64,000 nucleotides of DNA, taken from NCBI GenBank assembly GCA_023511995.1, contig JAIMAL010000008.1, positions 1-64,000 on the forward strand, in the 5' to 3' direction. The notes below the pieces were generated by a model, which ran no database searches, was not told where the DNA came from, and was given only the letters and a program-made list of their open reading frames with translations. Every line of letters begins with the position of its first letter. The stretch's first letter is position 1. The position numbers were made by a program, and so were the translations under genes. This DNA comes from Burkholderiales bacterium. Its GTDB lineage: Bacteria; Pseudomonadota; Gammaproteobacteria; Burkholderiales; Thiobacteraceae. Shown here piece by piece: positions 45,303-54,163 of this stretch.

Positions 45303-45515
45303 TCAGTACAGCTTGGGCGGCAGCATCTGGCTGCGCAGCCGCTTGTGGTGGCGCTTGATCGCCGCCGCGAGCTTGCGCTTGCGCTCGGCGGTGGGCTTTT
45401 CGTAGTACTCCCGGGCCCGCAGCTCGGTGAGCAGGCCGCTTTTTTCGATGGTGCGCTTGAAGCGGCGCAAAGCCACATCAAAGGGCTCGTTTTCCTTCAC
45501 GCGTACGACAGGCAT
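45303..45515 (-). CDS. rpsU: 30S ribosomal protein bS21
   Basis: A 70-residue basic ribosomal protein beginning [20 protein letters not shown], the standard bS21 start, ending [13 protein letters not shown]. Needed for translation initiation with strong leaders. SD GAGGGGG. In most proteobacteria it heads the rpsU-(yqeY)-dnaG-rpoD operon; here a plus-strand GGDEF-phnD pair lies between it and yqeY. Confidence 0.96.
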   Translation of the reverse strand: MPVVRVKENEPFDVALRRFKRTIEKSGLLTELRAREYYEKPTAERKRKLAAAIKRHHKRLRSQMLPPKLY

Positions 45516-45547
45516 CAAACCCCCTCGGTCAAATACGAAAAAGTGCA

Positions 45548-45576
45548 ATCTTAACGGGAAAAAGCCCGCCGAACAA
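45548..45576 (-). promoter_or_regulatory. Promoter of rpsU
   Basis: Minus-strand TTGTTC (45571-45576), 17-bp spacer, TAAGAT (45548-45553). It lies in the rpsU-tsaD divergent gap. Confidence 0.4.
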
Positions 45577-45588
45577 GGCTTGCCGCGG

Positions 45589-45594
45589 TACAAT
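45589..45594 (+). promoter_or_regulatory. -10 box of tsaD, very close to the ATG
   Basis: TACAAT ends 6 bp before the ATG. Transcription would begin at or beside the start codon, so the mRNA may be leaderless; only C residues separate box and ATG, without a Shine-Dalgarno. Confidence 0.4.
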
Positions 45595-45600
45595 CCCCCC

Positions 45601-46638
45601 ATGCGGGTGCTGGGGATCGAAACCTCCTGTGATGAGACAGGTGTTGCCCTTTACGACACGGAACGGGGGTTGGTCGCCCACGCCCTGCATTCCCAGGTGC
45701 GCATGCACGAGGAATACGGCGGGGTGGTGCCCGAGCTCGCTTCCCGCGACCACATCCGCCGCATCCTGCCCCTCATCCGCCAGGTCCTGGCGGAGGGCGG
45801 GCTTTCCGTGGGGGATGTGGATGCCATTGCCTACACCGAGGGGCCGGGTCTGGCGGGCGCCCTCTTGGTGGGCGCGGCGGTGGCCTGCGGGTTGGGCTTC
45901 GCCCTCGGGCGGCCGGTGATTGGCATCCATCATCTGGAAGGCCACCTCCTTGCCCCCCTGCTGGAGGCCGAGCCGCCGGCCTTCCCCTTCGTCGCCCTGC
46001 TGGTTTCGGGCGGTCACACCCAGCTCATGGCCGTGGAAGGAGTGGGCCGCTACCGCCTGCTGGGGGAGACCCTGGACGACGCCGCGGGCGAAGCCTTCGA
46101 CAAGACGGCAAAACTTCTGGGTCTGGGCTATCCCGGTGGGCCAGCGCTGGCACGCCTGGCCGCCCAGGGCCGGCCGGGGCGCGTCCGCCTGCCGCGCCCG
46201 ATGCTTAACAGCGGCGATCTCGATTTCAGCTTCAGCGGCCTGAAAACGGCCGTGCTTAAGTTCGCGCGGGAGCATGTCCTCGACGCGGAAATGCGCGCCG
46301 ATCTGGCGGCAGAGGTGCAGGAGGCCATCACCGAGGTGCTCACCGCGAAGGCCATGGCGGCGCTGGAAGCAACGGGGCTTTCCCGCCTGGTGGTGGCGGG
46401 CGGCGTGGGGGCCAACGCCCGCCTGCGGGAGCGGCTGGCCGAGGCTGCCGCCGGCAGGAGCGTGCGGGTTTTCTATCCGAAGCTGGAATTCTGCACCGAC
46501 AACGGAGCCATGATCGCCTTCGCCGGCGCCATGCGCCTTGCCGAGGGGCGCCGCCAGTATGGCTTCGGCGTCCGCCCCCGCTGGGAGCTGGCGAGCCTGC
46601 GCCCGCCCTCAGGGTCGCCCGTGCAGCCGCTCGACTAA
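45601..46638 (+). CDS. tsaD: tRNA N6-threonylcarbamoyladenosine synthase subunit TsaD
   Basis: A 345-residue Kae1-type protein that transfers threonylcarbamoyl to A37 of ANN-decoding tRNAs, with TsaB and Tsa[16 protein letters not shown] at the start, metal-binding [39 protein letters not shown] and the C-terminal [13 protein letters not shown] are all diagnostic. The start is ATG 45601. The last 30 bp overlap the convergent gene on the minus strand. Confidence 0.97.
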   Translation: MRVLGIETSCDETGVALYDTERGLVAHALHSQVRMHEEYGGVVPELASRDHIRRILPLIRQVLAEGGLSVGDVDAIAYTEGPGLAGALLVGAAVACGLGFALGRPVIGIHHLEGHLLAPLLEAEPPAFPFVALLVSGGHTQLMAVEGVGRYRLLGETLDDAAGEAFDKTAKLLGLGYPGGPALARLAAQGRPGRVRLPRPMLNSGDLDFSFSGLKTAVLKFAREHVLDAEMRADLAAEVQEAITEVLTAKAMAALEATGLSRLVVAGGVGANARLRERLAEAAAGRSVRVFYPKLEFCTDNGAMIAFAGAMRLAEGRRQYGFGVRPRWELASLRPPSGSPVQPLD

Positions 46639-47403
46639 ATCCATCAGCCAGCCGCTGCCGGTGAAACGGGCGAGCTCTTCCGGATAAAAGAGGATGGCGT
46701 AAAGAACCGCCAGCACCGCGAGCAGCAGGAGGTGGCCGAAGAGGTTTTCCGGCTTGAGCACCCCCCAGTAGCGCATGGTGAGGAAGACGAGGTCTTTCTC
46801 GTGTTCCGCCATCTTGCGGTAGCGGCGCAGCCACGCCACCACTAGATAAACGCCGTAGCCCCCCGCCAGCGCCACGAACACGGCGCGGAAAACGCCGAAC
46901 AGGTCCATGCCGCCACCGAGCACCCGGTGATAGACCAGGGAAACCCAGCCCATGAGAAAGGCGGCGGCCACCGCGATCAGCACGTTGGCGATCAGCCGCC
47001 GGCGCTCCCGCGCGATATCCCGCTGGCGGGCGACAAAGAAGCCGTCGATCTCCCGCTTGAAGTATTCGACCTTTTCCTGCACCAGGCTGGCGATTTCCGC
47101 CTTGGCCGCAGCGATGCGCGCATCCAGGGTCTCCCCGAGCCGGTCGGCGGCGTAGTCCACCAGCTCCTTCACGTCCGCCTTGGTGAACTGCCGCTGGGCG
47201 TGGAGCTCCTCGGAAATCCGCGTGAGCTTGTCGTCCACCTCGCGGCTTGCATCCATGACGATCTCGCGCATTTCCCGCGCCGCCATGACGATGCCGTCAC
47301 GGACAGTGGCATCCAGCCGCTCGCCGGCCCGGTCGATGGCATGCTCCGCCACCTTCTCCAGGCTGCTCCTGGCGTAATCCATCTCCTTTTCGAACCAGGC
47401 CAT
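46609..47403 (-). CDS. Membrane protein with N-terminal coiled coil
   Basis: A 264-residue protein I do not recognise. Residues 1-125 are long amphipathic helices ([20 protein letters not shown] and [20 protein letters not shown]), followed by TM segments near 135-158 ([20 protein letters not shown]), 165-190 ([20 protein letters not shown]) and 222-245 ([17 protein letters not shown]). ATG 47403 lies 6 bp after an in-frame GTG; either is possible. It is 7 bp downstream of plsY, so it is probably in its operon. The 3' end overlaps tsaD by 30 bp on the opposite strand. Confidence 0.65.
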   Translation of the reverse strand: MAWFEKEMDYARSSLEKVAEHAIDRAGERLDATVRDGIVMAAREMREIVMDASREVDDKLTRISEELHAQRQFTKADVKELVDYAADRLGETLDARIAAAKAEIASLVQEKVEYFKREIDGFFVARQRDIARERRRLIANVLIAVAAAFLMGWVSLVYHRVLGGGMDLFGVFRAVFVALAGGYGVYLVVAWLRRYRKMAEHEKDLVFLTMRYWGVLKPENLFGHLLLLAVLAVLYAILFYPEELARFTGSGWLMDLVERLHGRP

Positions 47404-47409
47404 GGCCAC

Positions 47410-48036
47410 TCACTCGGGGGGCATGTCCTGGGGCCGGGGGCGGGGCCCGGCAAAACCGGCCTCTTCACCCCGCAGCAGACGGCGGATGTTGGTCCGGTGG
47501 CGCCAGACGAGGAGCGCGGCGAGGAGGATCACCAGCCCCGTATAGAGCCCCGGCAGCATGAGGGCGGCAAAAATGGGTGCCAGGGCCGCCGCCACCAGCG
47601 CCGAGAGGGAGGAGACGCGGAACATGGCGAAGGTGAGCAGCCAGGCGGCGGCCGCTGCCGCCGCCACCCACACGCTCAGGGCGAGGAGGATGCCGAAGGC
47701 GGTGGCCACCCCCTTGCCGCCGCGGAAGCCGAAAAACACCGGAAACAGATGCCCGAGGAAAACGGCAATCCCCGCTCCGGCCACGGCAGGTTCCGGAATC
47801 TGCCAAAGGGGGCCGAAATGGAGGGCCGCGGCCATCACCAGCCAGCCCTTCGCCGCATCGCCCACAAGGGTGAGCGCCGCCGCTGCCTTGCGGCCACTGC
47901 GCAGCACATTGGTGGCGCCGGGGTTGCCCGAACCATAGGAACGGGGATCGGGTAGGCCGAAGATCCGGCTCACGATCACGGCAAAGGAGAGCGAGCCCAC
48001 CAGGTAGGCGCAGACGAGAAGTGCTATCGGGGCCAT
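47410..48036 (-). CDS. plsY: Glycerol-3-phosphate acyltransferase PlsY
   Basis: A 208-residue inner-membrane enzyme that transfers acyl phosphate to glycerol-3-phosphate, the first step of phospholipid synthesis. Conserved loops SYGSGNPGATNVLRSG, GHLFPVFFGFRGGKGVAT and HRTNIRRLLRGEE match the family; about five TM helices and length fit. Divergent from folB (50 bp between starts). Confidence 0.96.
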   Translation of the reverse strand: MAPIALLVCAYLVGSLSFAVIVSRIFGLPDPRSYGSGNPGATNVLRSGRKAAAALTLVGDAAKGWLVMAAALHFGPLWQIPEPAVAGAGIAVFLGHLFPVFFGFRGGKGVATAFGILLALSVWVAAAAAAAWLLTFAMFRVSSLSALVAAALAPIFAALMLPGLYTGLVILLAALLVWRHRTNIRRLLRGEEAGFAGPRPRPQDMPPE

Positions 48037-48048
48037 GGCAAAACCAGA

Positions 48049-48054
48049 TAAAAT
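48049..48054 (+). promoter_or_regulatory. -10 box of folB
   Basis: TAAAAT within GATAAAATGCG, 33 bp before the folB GTG; no clear -35. Confidence 0.33.
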
Positions 48055-48086
48055 GCGAGACTTTTTGATTTTACGTCAGTTTTTTC

Positions 48087-48443
48087 GTGGACATCATTTT
48101 TCTGCGGGATTGGCGCATCGAGCTTTCCATCGGCATCTATCCGTGGGAGCGCAGGATGCCGCAAACCATCGAGCTGGAACTGGACATCGGCCTGCCCGGA
48201 AGCCGCGCCGGCCAGACCGACCGCATCGAGGACACGCTGGATTATGGCGCCATTGTGGGCCGCATCGAGGAAAGCCTGAAGGGAAGGCGCTTCGACCTTC
48301 TGGAAGCGTTGGCGGAACACATCGCCCACATCGTCCGCCATGAATTCGGCGCCCCCTGGGTGCGCGTCACCGTCACCAAGCTTTGCATGCTGCGCAACAT
48401 CCGCCGCGTCGGCCTCACCATCGAACGGGGCGAAAGGATCTGA
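48087..48443 (+). CDS. folB: Dihydroneopterin aldolase
   Basis: A 118-residue folate-pathway enzyme that splits dihydroneopterin to hydroxymethyldihydropterin and glycolaldehyde. IFLRDWRIELSIGIYPWERR, TLDYGAIVGRIEESLKGRRF and LLEALAEHIAHIV are typical; the active-site Glu region (SIGIYPWE) and Lys (VTVTKLCML) are visible. GTG start at 48087, chosen because MDIIFLRD is the common N-terminus. The TSUP gene follows at 6 bp. Confidence 0.94.
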   Translation: MDIIFLRDWRIELSIGIYPWERRMPQTIELELDIGLPGSRAGQTDRIEDTLDYGAIVGRIEESLKGRRFDLLEALAEHIAHIVRHEFGAPWVRVTVTKLCMLRNIRRVGLTIERGERI

Positions 48444-48449
48444 ACGCCC

Positions 48450-49181
48450 ATGGAGGTCCTCGCCTACGGCTTCGCCGCCGGCGTCATCCTCCTCGCCTAT
48501 TTCGTGCGGGGCATCTCCGGCTTCGGCTCCGGCTTGATCGCCGTGCCGCTGCTCGCCCAGGTCTTTCCCCTGATTAAGGTCGTGCCCTTCGTGCTTCTCC
48601 TCGATGTCACCGGCTCGGTGATCCTGGGGCGCGCCAACCGGCGCCTGGTGGCCTGGAAGGAGCTCAAGCCGCTGCTGCCCGGCAGCGCGGTGGGGGTGGG
48701 AGTGGGAGCCACCCTGCTCATGAATCTGGACCGCCAGGCTTTGCTCGCCACCCTGGGCACGGTGGTCATTCTCTTTGCCCTGCGCAATCTCCTCTCCCTG
48801 GGGGGCAGTGAGCCCGTCTCCCGCTGGTGGGCGCTGCCCGCCAGTCTCGTCGGCGGCACGGTGAGCGCCCTGTTCGGCACGGGAGGGCCGCCCTATGTGA
48901 TCTATCTCAGCCACCGGATACGGGACAAGTCGGTCTTCCGCGCCACCACCTCGCTCCTCTTCGTCATCGACGGCGGCCTGCGCATCGTAGTTTTCCTCGC
49001 CACCGGCATCCTCACCGCCGCCACCTTCGCCGCCTATGCCGCAGCGCTACCCCTCATGGCCCTCGGCCTGTGGCTGGGCAGCCGTGTCCATGTGGGCATC
49101 AGCAATGCACAGATGGTGCGCCTGATCGGTCTTTTGCTGTTGGGCAGTGGCGCAAGCCTCCTGTGGAAAGCGCTGGCCTGA
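48450..49181 (+). CDS. TSUP (TauE/SafE) family permease
   Basis: A 243-residue membrane protein with about eight TM helices. The paired glycine-rich motifs FVRGISGFGSGLIAVPLLAQ and VGGTVSALFGTGGPPYVIYL define the TauE/SafE (TSUP) family, implicated in sulfite, sulfoacetate or other anion export. Located 6 bp after folB on the same strand. The substrate is unknown; sulfur-anion export would fit the lineage. Confidence 0.88.
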   Translation: MEVLAYGFAAGVILLAYFVRGISGFGSGLIAVPLLAQVFPLIKVVPFVLLLDVTGSVILGRANRRLVAWKELKPLLPGSAVGVGVGATLLMNLDRQALLATLGTVVILFALRNLLSLGGSEPVSRWWALPASLVGGTVSALFGTGGPPYVIYLSHRIRDKSVFRATTSLLFVIDGGLRIVVFLATGILTAATFAAYAAALPLMALGLWLGSRVHVGISNAQMVRLIGLLLLGSGASLLWKALA

Positions 49182-49186
49182 GGCCT

Positions 49187-50107
49187 TCATCCCCGCGGAT
49201 GATGCCGGGCGTGCAGCGCCTTGAGCCGCTCCCGCGCCACGTGGGTGTAAATCTGGGTGGTGGAGATGTCGGCATGCCCCAGAAGCATCTGCACCACGCG
49301 CAGATCGGCGCCGTGGTTGAGGAGATGCGTGGCAAAGGCATGACGCAGCGTATGGGGGGACAGCGTCTCCCTGATACCCGCCCGCCGCGCATAACGCTTG
49401 ATGAGATTCCAGAACATCTGCCGGGTCATGGCGCCACCGCGACCGGTGACGAACACCGCCTCGCTCACCCGGCCCGCAAGCAACGCCGGCCGCGCCCCGG
49501 CTAGATAACGGCCAAGCCATTCCGCCGCCACCTCCCCGAGGGGCACCAGCCTTTCCTTCGCGCCTTTTCCCATCACCCGTACCACCCCTGCCTCGAGGCT
49601 CAACTGGGCAAGCGCCAGCCCCGTCAGTTCACTCACCCGCAGACCGGTGGCGTAGAGGGTCTCCAGCATGGCGCGGTCGCGCAGACCCAAAGGCGTGGTG
49701 ACATCGGGCGCGGCCAAGAGTGCTTCCACTTCCCCTTCGCTCAGGCTTTTGGGCAGCGGCCGCGGGCGTTTGGGGCGCTCCACCTCCAGGGTGGGGTCCA
49801 CGGTGAGGCGACCCTGCCGCAGAGCATGCTGGTAGAAGCGCCGTACGCTGGAGAGGAAGCGGCCGGTGCTGCTCGCCTTCATGCGGGGCGCCCATTCGGC
49901 TAGGAAGGCCAAAAGCTGCGCCCGACTGGCGGTGGTGAGGTCCGCCCCCCGCGCCTCCAGCCAGACGGCGAATTTGGCGAGATCGCGCCGATAGGCCGCC
50001 AGGGTGTTGCGGGACAAGCCTTCTTCGAGCCACAGGGCGTCGCAGAATTCGTCCAGCAGCGCCGCGCTGGCCGCCGATTCCGCGCGTCGCTCATTGCGCC
50101 CGCTCAT
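49187..50107 (-). CDS. xerD: Tyrosine recombinase XerD
   Basis: A 306-residue recombinase that resolves chromosome dimers at dif with XerC. N-terminal SAM-like core-binding domain (FCDALWLEEGLSRNTLAAYR) and catalytic domain with R (TGLRVSEL), K (GKGAKERLVPLG), H-x-x-R (LSPHTLRHAFATHLL), H (LLGHADISTTQIYTHV) and Tyr nucleophile, all intact. Longer N-terminus than XerC. Overlaps ogt by 17 bp, last gene of a three-gene operon. Confidence 0.93.
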   Translation of the reverse strand: MSGRNERRAESAASAALLDEFCDALWLEEGLSRNTLAAYRRDLAKFAVWLEARGADLTTASRAQLLAFLAEWAPRMKASSTGRFLSSVRRFYQHALRQGRLTVDPTLEVERPKRPRPLPKSLSEGEVEALLAAPDVTTPLGLRDRAMLETLYATGLRVSELTGLALAQLSLEAGVVRVMGKGAKERLVPLGEVAAEWLGRYLAGARPALLAGRVSEAVFVTGRGGAMTRQMFWNLIKRYARRAGIRETLSPHTLRHAFATHLLNHGADLRVVQMLLGHADISTTQIYTHVARERLKALHARHHPRG

Positions 50108-50558
50108 GGGCTAGCAGCCACTCCTTGATGGCGAGGGCAAAACCCTCTCTTTGCCCCATGAAGCCGCCGATACCCCCGCGCGCCACCACCCGGTGACAGG
50201 GAATCACCAAGGGGATGGGATTGGCGCCACAGGCCTGCCCCACCGCGCGGGCACTGGACCCCAGCCTCCGGGCGAGCTCCCCATAGGTCACCACCTCCCC
50301 CGGCCCGATGCCCCTCAAGGCCGCCCACACCCTTTGCTGATGGGGGCTCCCGCCGGGGCAAAGCGGCAGGTCGAAGACGTGACGGGGATCGGTAAGATAG
50401 GCTTCGATCTCTTCCACCACGCGCGCGGTGAAGGCATCCTCCGGCGCCTTGGGCGTCGCCCCGCGCGGCAGAAAATCGATGGCGATGAGGCGATTGCCCT
50501 GGGTGCGGATGCCCAGGGTGGCGAAGGGCGTGGCAAGCTTCGCCTGATGGAGCCTCAT
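50091..50558 (-). CDS. ogt: Methylated-DNA-protein-cysteine methyltransferase
   Basis: A 155-residue suicide enzyme repairing O6-alkylguanine. The active-site PCHRVV (in GANPIPLVIPCHRVVARGG), the Arg-finger region GQACGANP and the helix-turn-helix (VWAALRGIGPGEVVTYGELA) are present. No Ada N-terminal domain, so an Ogt-type enzyme. ATG overlaps the TPR gene stop (ATGA) upstream and its end overlaps xerD. Confidence 0.94.
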   Translation of the reverse strand: MRLHQAKLATPFATLGIRTQGNRLIAIDFLPRGATPKAPEDAFTARVVEEIEAYLTDPRHVFDLPLCPGGSPHQQRVWAALRGIGPGEVVTYGELARRLGSSARAVGQACGANPIPLVIPCHRVVARGGIGGFMGQREGFALAIKEWLLAHERAQ

Positions 50559-51955
50559 GGGGCACGCTTCCGCGCAGGGCGCGTGGTCTTTCCGACAGGC
50601 TGCGGTGCCCGCTGGGCGAGGGCGTAGCGGTGTAGCGCCGCCGCCTCGAGGCCAAGCCCCGCCCTTTCCAGATAGGCGAGCGCCCTCTTCAGGGTCTCGG
50701 TGGCGGCGAGGTCGGGGTTGCGCAAATCCGTGGCGAGCACCGCCTGCACCGCCGCATCGGCGGCAAGCTCGGGCCGGCCCTCGAGTTCCCCGTAACGGGC
50801 CGCGGCCAGCAGGACCGCCGGGCGCGCCGATGGCGGCAGCGCCTCGGCGGCATCGATGGCAAAGCGCAGACCGGCCTCAGGCGACACGGGCGCCTCGCCC
50901 CAGGGCGAGGCCTTGAGCAGGCGCGCCGCAAGCTCTCCCCGCCCCCCTTGCGCGAGGAGGACAAAAAGCCGCCGACGCGCCGTCTGCCGGGTTTCGGCCT
51001 GGCTACCCTTCTGCGCCAGCGTCCCATACACCACCCTCGCCCGCAGCGGCTCCGTTGCCGCAAGCCCCGCGGCCAATGCCAGCCAGGCTTCATCCTCGCC
51101 CTGCAGAAGCTGGGCGCGGTTGCCCGTCGCTTCCCCCAGCGCACCATAGCTTCGCCAGAGCGCGGCAAGCCGGTCTTTCTCCCCCGCCGCGGCCTCCCGC
51201 TCCAAGGCGTCGAGGGCAAGGAGCGGATCCCCCATTTTTGCCGCCGCCACCGCCAGCACCCGCACCCAGTCGGCGGCCTGGGGAACGCGGGCGAGCTCCG
51301 TCCCCGCCCGCGCCGCCGCCTCCTCCGGCGCCATCAACCCGGCTTCAAGGCGGGCCCACACGGCCACCGCTGACGCCGAATCCAGTTGATTGAGCCAGGT
51401 GAGCGCCTCCGCGGCGCGCCCCTCGGCAAGCAGCCCCCGCACGAACTCCGCCGCCACCTCCCGCTCCAGCGGCGCGAAATCCTGCTGATACCGCAGCATG
51501 GCGCGATAGGCTTCCTCCGGCCGGTGATCCGCAAGCCAGGAACGGATCACCAGGCGCCGCGCCCAGCGGTGGTTTTCGGAAGACAAAGGAAAGGTCCACA
51601 AAAGCCGCGCCAGCTCCGCGCGGGCGGCCGCCCCCTCGCCCCGTTCCAGATGCGCCCAGGCGGCATGGCCCAGCACCTTTTGCCGGAAATCGGCAGGAAG
51701 CTCCGCTGGCAGGTCCTTCACCCGCGCCAGCAGCCGGTCGGGCGCCTGGATTTGCGCCAGCAGGGTAAGCCGCAGCGACTCCCATTCCAGCCAGTCGGGC
51801 GCCTTGGGGTTTGCCGGCTGGTCCCGCTCCACGCGACTGAGGGCCAGCCGCGGCAGGCCCAGTTCCAGGAAGGTGCGGGCGGTGGTCAGGGAATCGGCCG
51901 CTGCCGCAAGGGGGAGCAGAAAGAGAAGGAGGCCAAGGCGCCGCATGGCGGGCAT
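50555..51955 (-). CDS. Secreted TPR-type helical repeat protein
   Basis: A 466-residue protein with a signal peptide (RRLGLLLFLLPLAAAADS) then Ala/Arg/Leu-rich helical repeats with TPR character (ARTFLELGLPRLALSRVERD; AAWAHLERGEGAAARAELAR; LLAEGRAAEALTWLNQLD). Probably a periplasmic protein-interaction scaffold. ATG 51955 or 51946 are both plausible starts; the upstream frame lacks support. Coupled to ogt by ATGA, an unusual partner. Confidence 0.75.
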   Translation of the reverse strand: MPAMRRLGLLLFLLPLAAAADSLTTARTFLELGLPRLALSRVERDQPANPKAPDWLEWESLRLTLLAQIQAPDRLLARVKDLPAELPADFRQKVLGHAAWAHLERGEGAAARAELARLLWTFPLSSENHRWARRLVIRSWLADHRPEEAYRAMLRYQQDFAPLEREVAAEFVRGLLAEGRAAEALTWLNQLDSASAVAVWARLEAGLMAPEEAAARAGTELARVPQAADWVRVLAVAAAKMGDPLLALDALEREAAAGEKDRLAALWRSYGALGEATGNRAQLLQGEDEAWLALAAGLAATEPLRARVVYGTLAQKGSQAETRQTARRRLFVLLAQGGRGELAARLLKASPWGEAPVSPEAGLRFAIDAAEALPPSARPAVLLAAARYGELEGRPELAADAAVQAVLATDLRNPDLAATETLKRALAYLERAGLGLEAAALHRYALAQRAPQPVGKTTRPARKRAP

Positions 51956-52122
51956 TTTATACCCCGCCCACCCCTGTGGGGGGTGGCATGGGCGGGCTTG
52001 ACTGGCCAATGGCATGGGGCGGGTCGAAGACAATGGGGGGAACGGGCACCCTGCGACCCTGATGAGACGCGGATGGATTCCCTCCCTTTGCGGGGCGGAA
52101 GGCGTTTTTCGTTTTTCCCAGG

Positions 52123-52159
52123 GCGCGTTGAACGCGCGCAGGGGGCAAGGCTTGCCCCC
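52123..52159. other. Two tandem hairpins downstream of rplS
   Basis: GCGCGTT-G-AACGCGC (52123-52137) and GGGGGCAA-GGC-TTGCCCCC (52141-52159). No T-run in the minus direction; possible rplS mRNA 3' end structure. The rest of the 246-bp gap holds nothing I can name. Confidence 0.45.
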
Positions 52160-52201
52160 TTCGGCGCCGCCATGGGGCGGATCGTTGCGCGAGGCTCGCC
52201 G

Positions 52202-52579
52202 TTACTGGGCCGCCGCCTGGCTTTTACCGGTGAGCTTTTCCTTGATGCGGGCCGATTTACCGGAGCGGCTGCGCAGGTAGTAGAGCTTGGCGCGGGCCAC
52301 GTCACCCTTGCGCTTCACCTCGATGGAGGCCACCGTCGGCGAATAGGTCTGGAAGGTCCGCTCCACGCCCTCGCCAGAGGAAATCTTGCGCACGATGAAG
52401 GAGGAATTGAGGCCGCGGTTGCGCTTGGCGATCACCACCCCCTCGAAGGCTTGCAGCCTTTCCCGGTTGCCCTCCTTCACCTTCACCTGCACGACGACGG
52501 TGTCACCGGGGGCGAAATCGGGGATGGTCTTCCCCAGACGGGCGATTTCTTCCGCTTCGATTTGCTGGATGAGATTCAT
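52202..52579 (-). CDS. rplS: 50S ribosomal protein bL19
   Basis: A 125-residue ribosomal protein at the subunit interface: [57 protein letters not shown] and [19 protein letters not shown] are typical. Last gene of the rpsP-rimM-trmD-rplS operon, 36 bp after trmD. Confidence 0.97.
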   Translation of the reverse strand: MNLIQQIEAEEIARLGKTIPDFAPGDTVVVQVKVKEGNRERLQAFEGVVIAKRNRGLNSSFIVRKISSGEGVERTFQTYSPTVASIEVKRKGDVARAKLYYLRSRSGKSARIKEKLTGKSQAAAQ

Positions 52580-52615
52580 GGCTTACTCCTTGTTTTCCCA
52601 TTCGGTCGGCGGGCC

Positions 52616-53380
52616 TCATGCGTCCCCGTCGATGCCGCGTTCCCGTTTCAATTCCTGCCAAAGCCTGGCCTCTTCCGGGGTCAGGCGGTGTTCCTTGAGC
52701 CAGCGCGCAAAAAGATCCGGCCGTCGCTCCCAGGTGCGCAACATGGCTTCCTTCAGCCGCCACAGGCGGATGCGCTCGTGGTGCCCCGACAACAACACCG
52801 GCGGTACCGGCATGCCCCGATAGACTTCCGGCCGCGTGTAGTGGGGATGGTCCAGCAGGCCCTTGACGAAGGACTCCTCCACCACCGAGTCCGCATCGCC
52901 CACCGCTCCCGGCAGTTGACGCACGACGGCGTCGATCACCACCATGGCGGCGAGCTCGCCACCGGAGAGCACATAGTCGCCGATGGACAGCTCCTCATCC
53001 ACCTCGCGCTGGATGAGCCGTTCGTCCACGCCCTCATAGCGCCCGCAAAGCAGCACGAGCCCCGGCTCCCCGGCCAGGGACATGACCCGCGCGTGATCCA
53101 GCCGCGCCCCCTGGGGCGAGAGGTAGATCACCCGGCTGCGGGCGATCCCCGCATCCCGTTGCGCCGCCCGCGCCGCCTCGATGGCCTTCTCCAGCGGCTC
53201 GGCCAGCATCACCATGCCCGGCCCGCCGCCGTAGGGCCGGTCGTCCACGGTGCGGTAGGCATCCGTGGCGAAATCCCGGGGATTCCACAGCCGCAGCGTC
53301 CACAGCCCCTGCTCCAGGGCTCTGGCGGTGATCCCCTGCTTCGCCACCGCATCGAACATGGGCGGGAAGAGGGTGATCAC
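52616..53380 (-). CDS. trmD: tRNA (guanine37-N1)-methyltransferase TrmD
   Basis: A 254-residue SPOUT methyltransferase making m1G37. The knot motifs [34 protein letters not shown] and [16 protein letters not shown] are intact. GTG 53380 is the first ordinary start, but it yields MITLFPPMF and drops part of the first beta strand. Family members usually begin [10 protein letters not shown], and here RFDV is encoded just upstream, led by ATT at 53398 that overlaps the rimM stop. An ATT start would give 260 residues. Third gene of the rpsP operon. Confidence 0.95.
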   Translation of the reverse strand: MITLFPPMFDAVAKQGITARALEQGLWTLRLWNPRDFATDAYRTVDDRPYGGGPGMVMLAEPLEKAIEAARAAQRDAGIARSRVIYLSPQGARLDHARVMSLAGEPGLVLLCGRYEGVDERLIQREVDEELSIGDYVLSGGELAAMVVIDAVVRQLPGAVGDADSVVEESFVKGLLDHPHYTRPEVYRGMPVPPVLLSGHHERIRLWRLKEAMLRTWERRPDLFARWLKEHRLTPEEARLWQELKRERGIDGDA

Positions 53381-53393
53381 ATCGAAGCGGGGC

Positions 53394-53879
53394 TTAATAG
53401 TCCACCCCCCAATCCACCCGGATGGTGCCGGCCGTCAGGTCCACGTCGAGGATGACCTGCCGGATGAAGGGGATCAACCGCTCCCGTTCCCCCTGCACCA
53501 CCAACACATCGTTGGCGCCGGTTTCAAGCAGCGTCTTGACGGTGCCGAAACGGACCCCTTCGGTGTTCACCACGGTCAGGCCGATCAAATCGACCCAGTA
53601 ATATTCGTCCTTGCCGGGCCGCGGCAGCTCGCCCCGCGGCACCACCACCCACTGACCCTTGAGCTTCGCCGCCTCGTCGCGGTCCTCGATGCCGGCAAGC
53701 TTGGCCACCACCGCCGCCCCGTGCGCCCTGGCTTCCACCACCTCATAGCCGGTGTAGGGCGCCTCGCGTCCCAGCCACCAGCGGCGGTAGCGGGCAAGCC
53801 CGGCGGCTTTCTCGGTGTAGGGATGGACCTTGATCCAGCCCAGCACACCGAAGGGGCCGGTGACCCGCCCCATCACCAC
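53394..53879 (-). CDS. rimM: Ribosome maturation factor RimM
   Basis: A 161-residue 16S rRNA processing factor that binds uS19. [20 protein letters not shown] opens the N-terminal RimM domain, and the PRC-barrel part contains [17 protein letters not shown] and [11 protein letters not shown]-type residues ending [15 protein letters not shown]. The start is ambiguous among GTG 53879, GTG 53876 and ATG 53873. Ten bases after rpsP. Confidence 0.94.
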   Translation of the reverse strand: MVMGRVTGPFGVLGWIKVHPYTEKAAGLARYRRWWLGREAPYTGYEVVEARAHGAAVVAKLAGIEDRDEAAKLKGQWVVVPRGELPRPGKDEYYWVDLIGLTVVNTEGVRFGTVKTLLETGANDVLVVQGERERLIPFIRQVILDVDLTAGTIRVDWGVDY

Positions 53880-53889
53880 CCACTTCTCT

Positions 53890-54129
53890 TCAGGAGGCGT
53901 GCTTGAGGAGCTTGGCAACGGTGTCGGAAAGCTTCGCACCGACGCTCTGCCAGTAGGCCACGCGTTCCTTGTTGATGCGCAGGGACTCGGTCCCCTCGGG
54001 CGCCACGGGATTGTAAAAGCCCACGCGCTCGATGAAATTGCCATCGCGCCGGCGCCGGGAATCGGTCACCACCACGTTGTAGAAGGGGCGCTTTTTTGCG
54101 CCGCCCCGGGAAAGTCGGATCACCACCAT
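53890..54129 (-). CDS. rpsP: 30S ribosomal protein bS16
   Basis: A 79-residue ribosomal protein: [40 protein letters not shown] and [17 protein letters not shown] match bS16. First gene of the rpsP-rimM-trmD-rplS operon. ATG 54129; upstream frame runs into the GGDEF-EAL gene. Confidence 0.97.
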   Translation of the reverse strand: MVVIRLSRGGAKKRPFYNVVVTDSRRRRDGNFIERVGFYNPVAPEGTESLRINKERVAYWQSVGAKLSDTVAKLLKHAS

Positions 54130-54163
54130 GTTGTTTGCCTTGGGAACGGAAAAGTGGGGGATT

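Noticed and set aside
52123-52159. Two hairpins after rplS as a terminator
   Set aside because: The minus-strand sequence after them is A-rich rather than T-rich.
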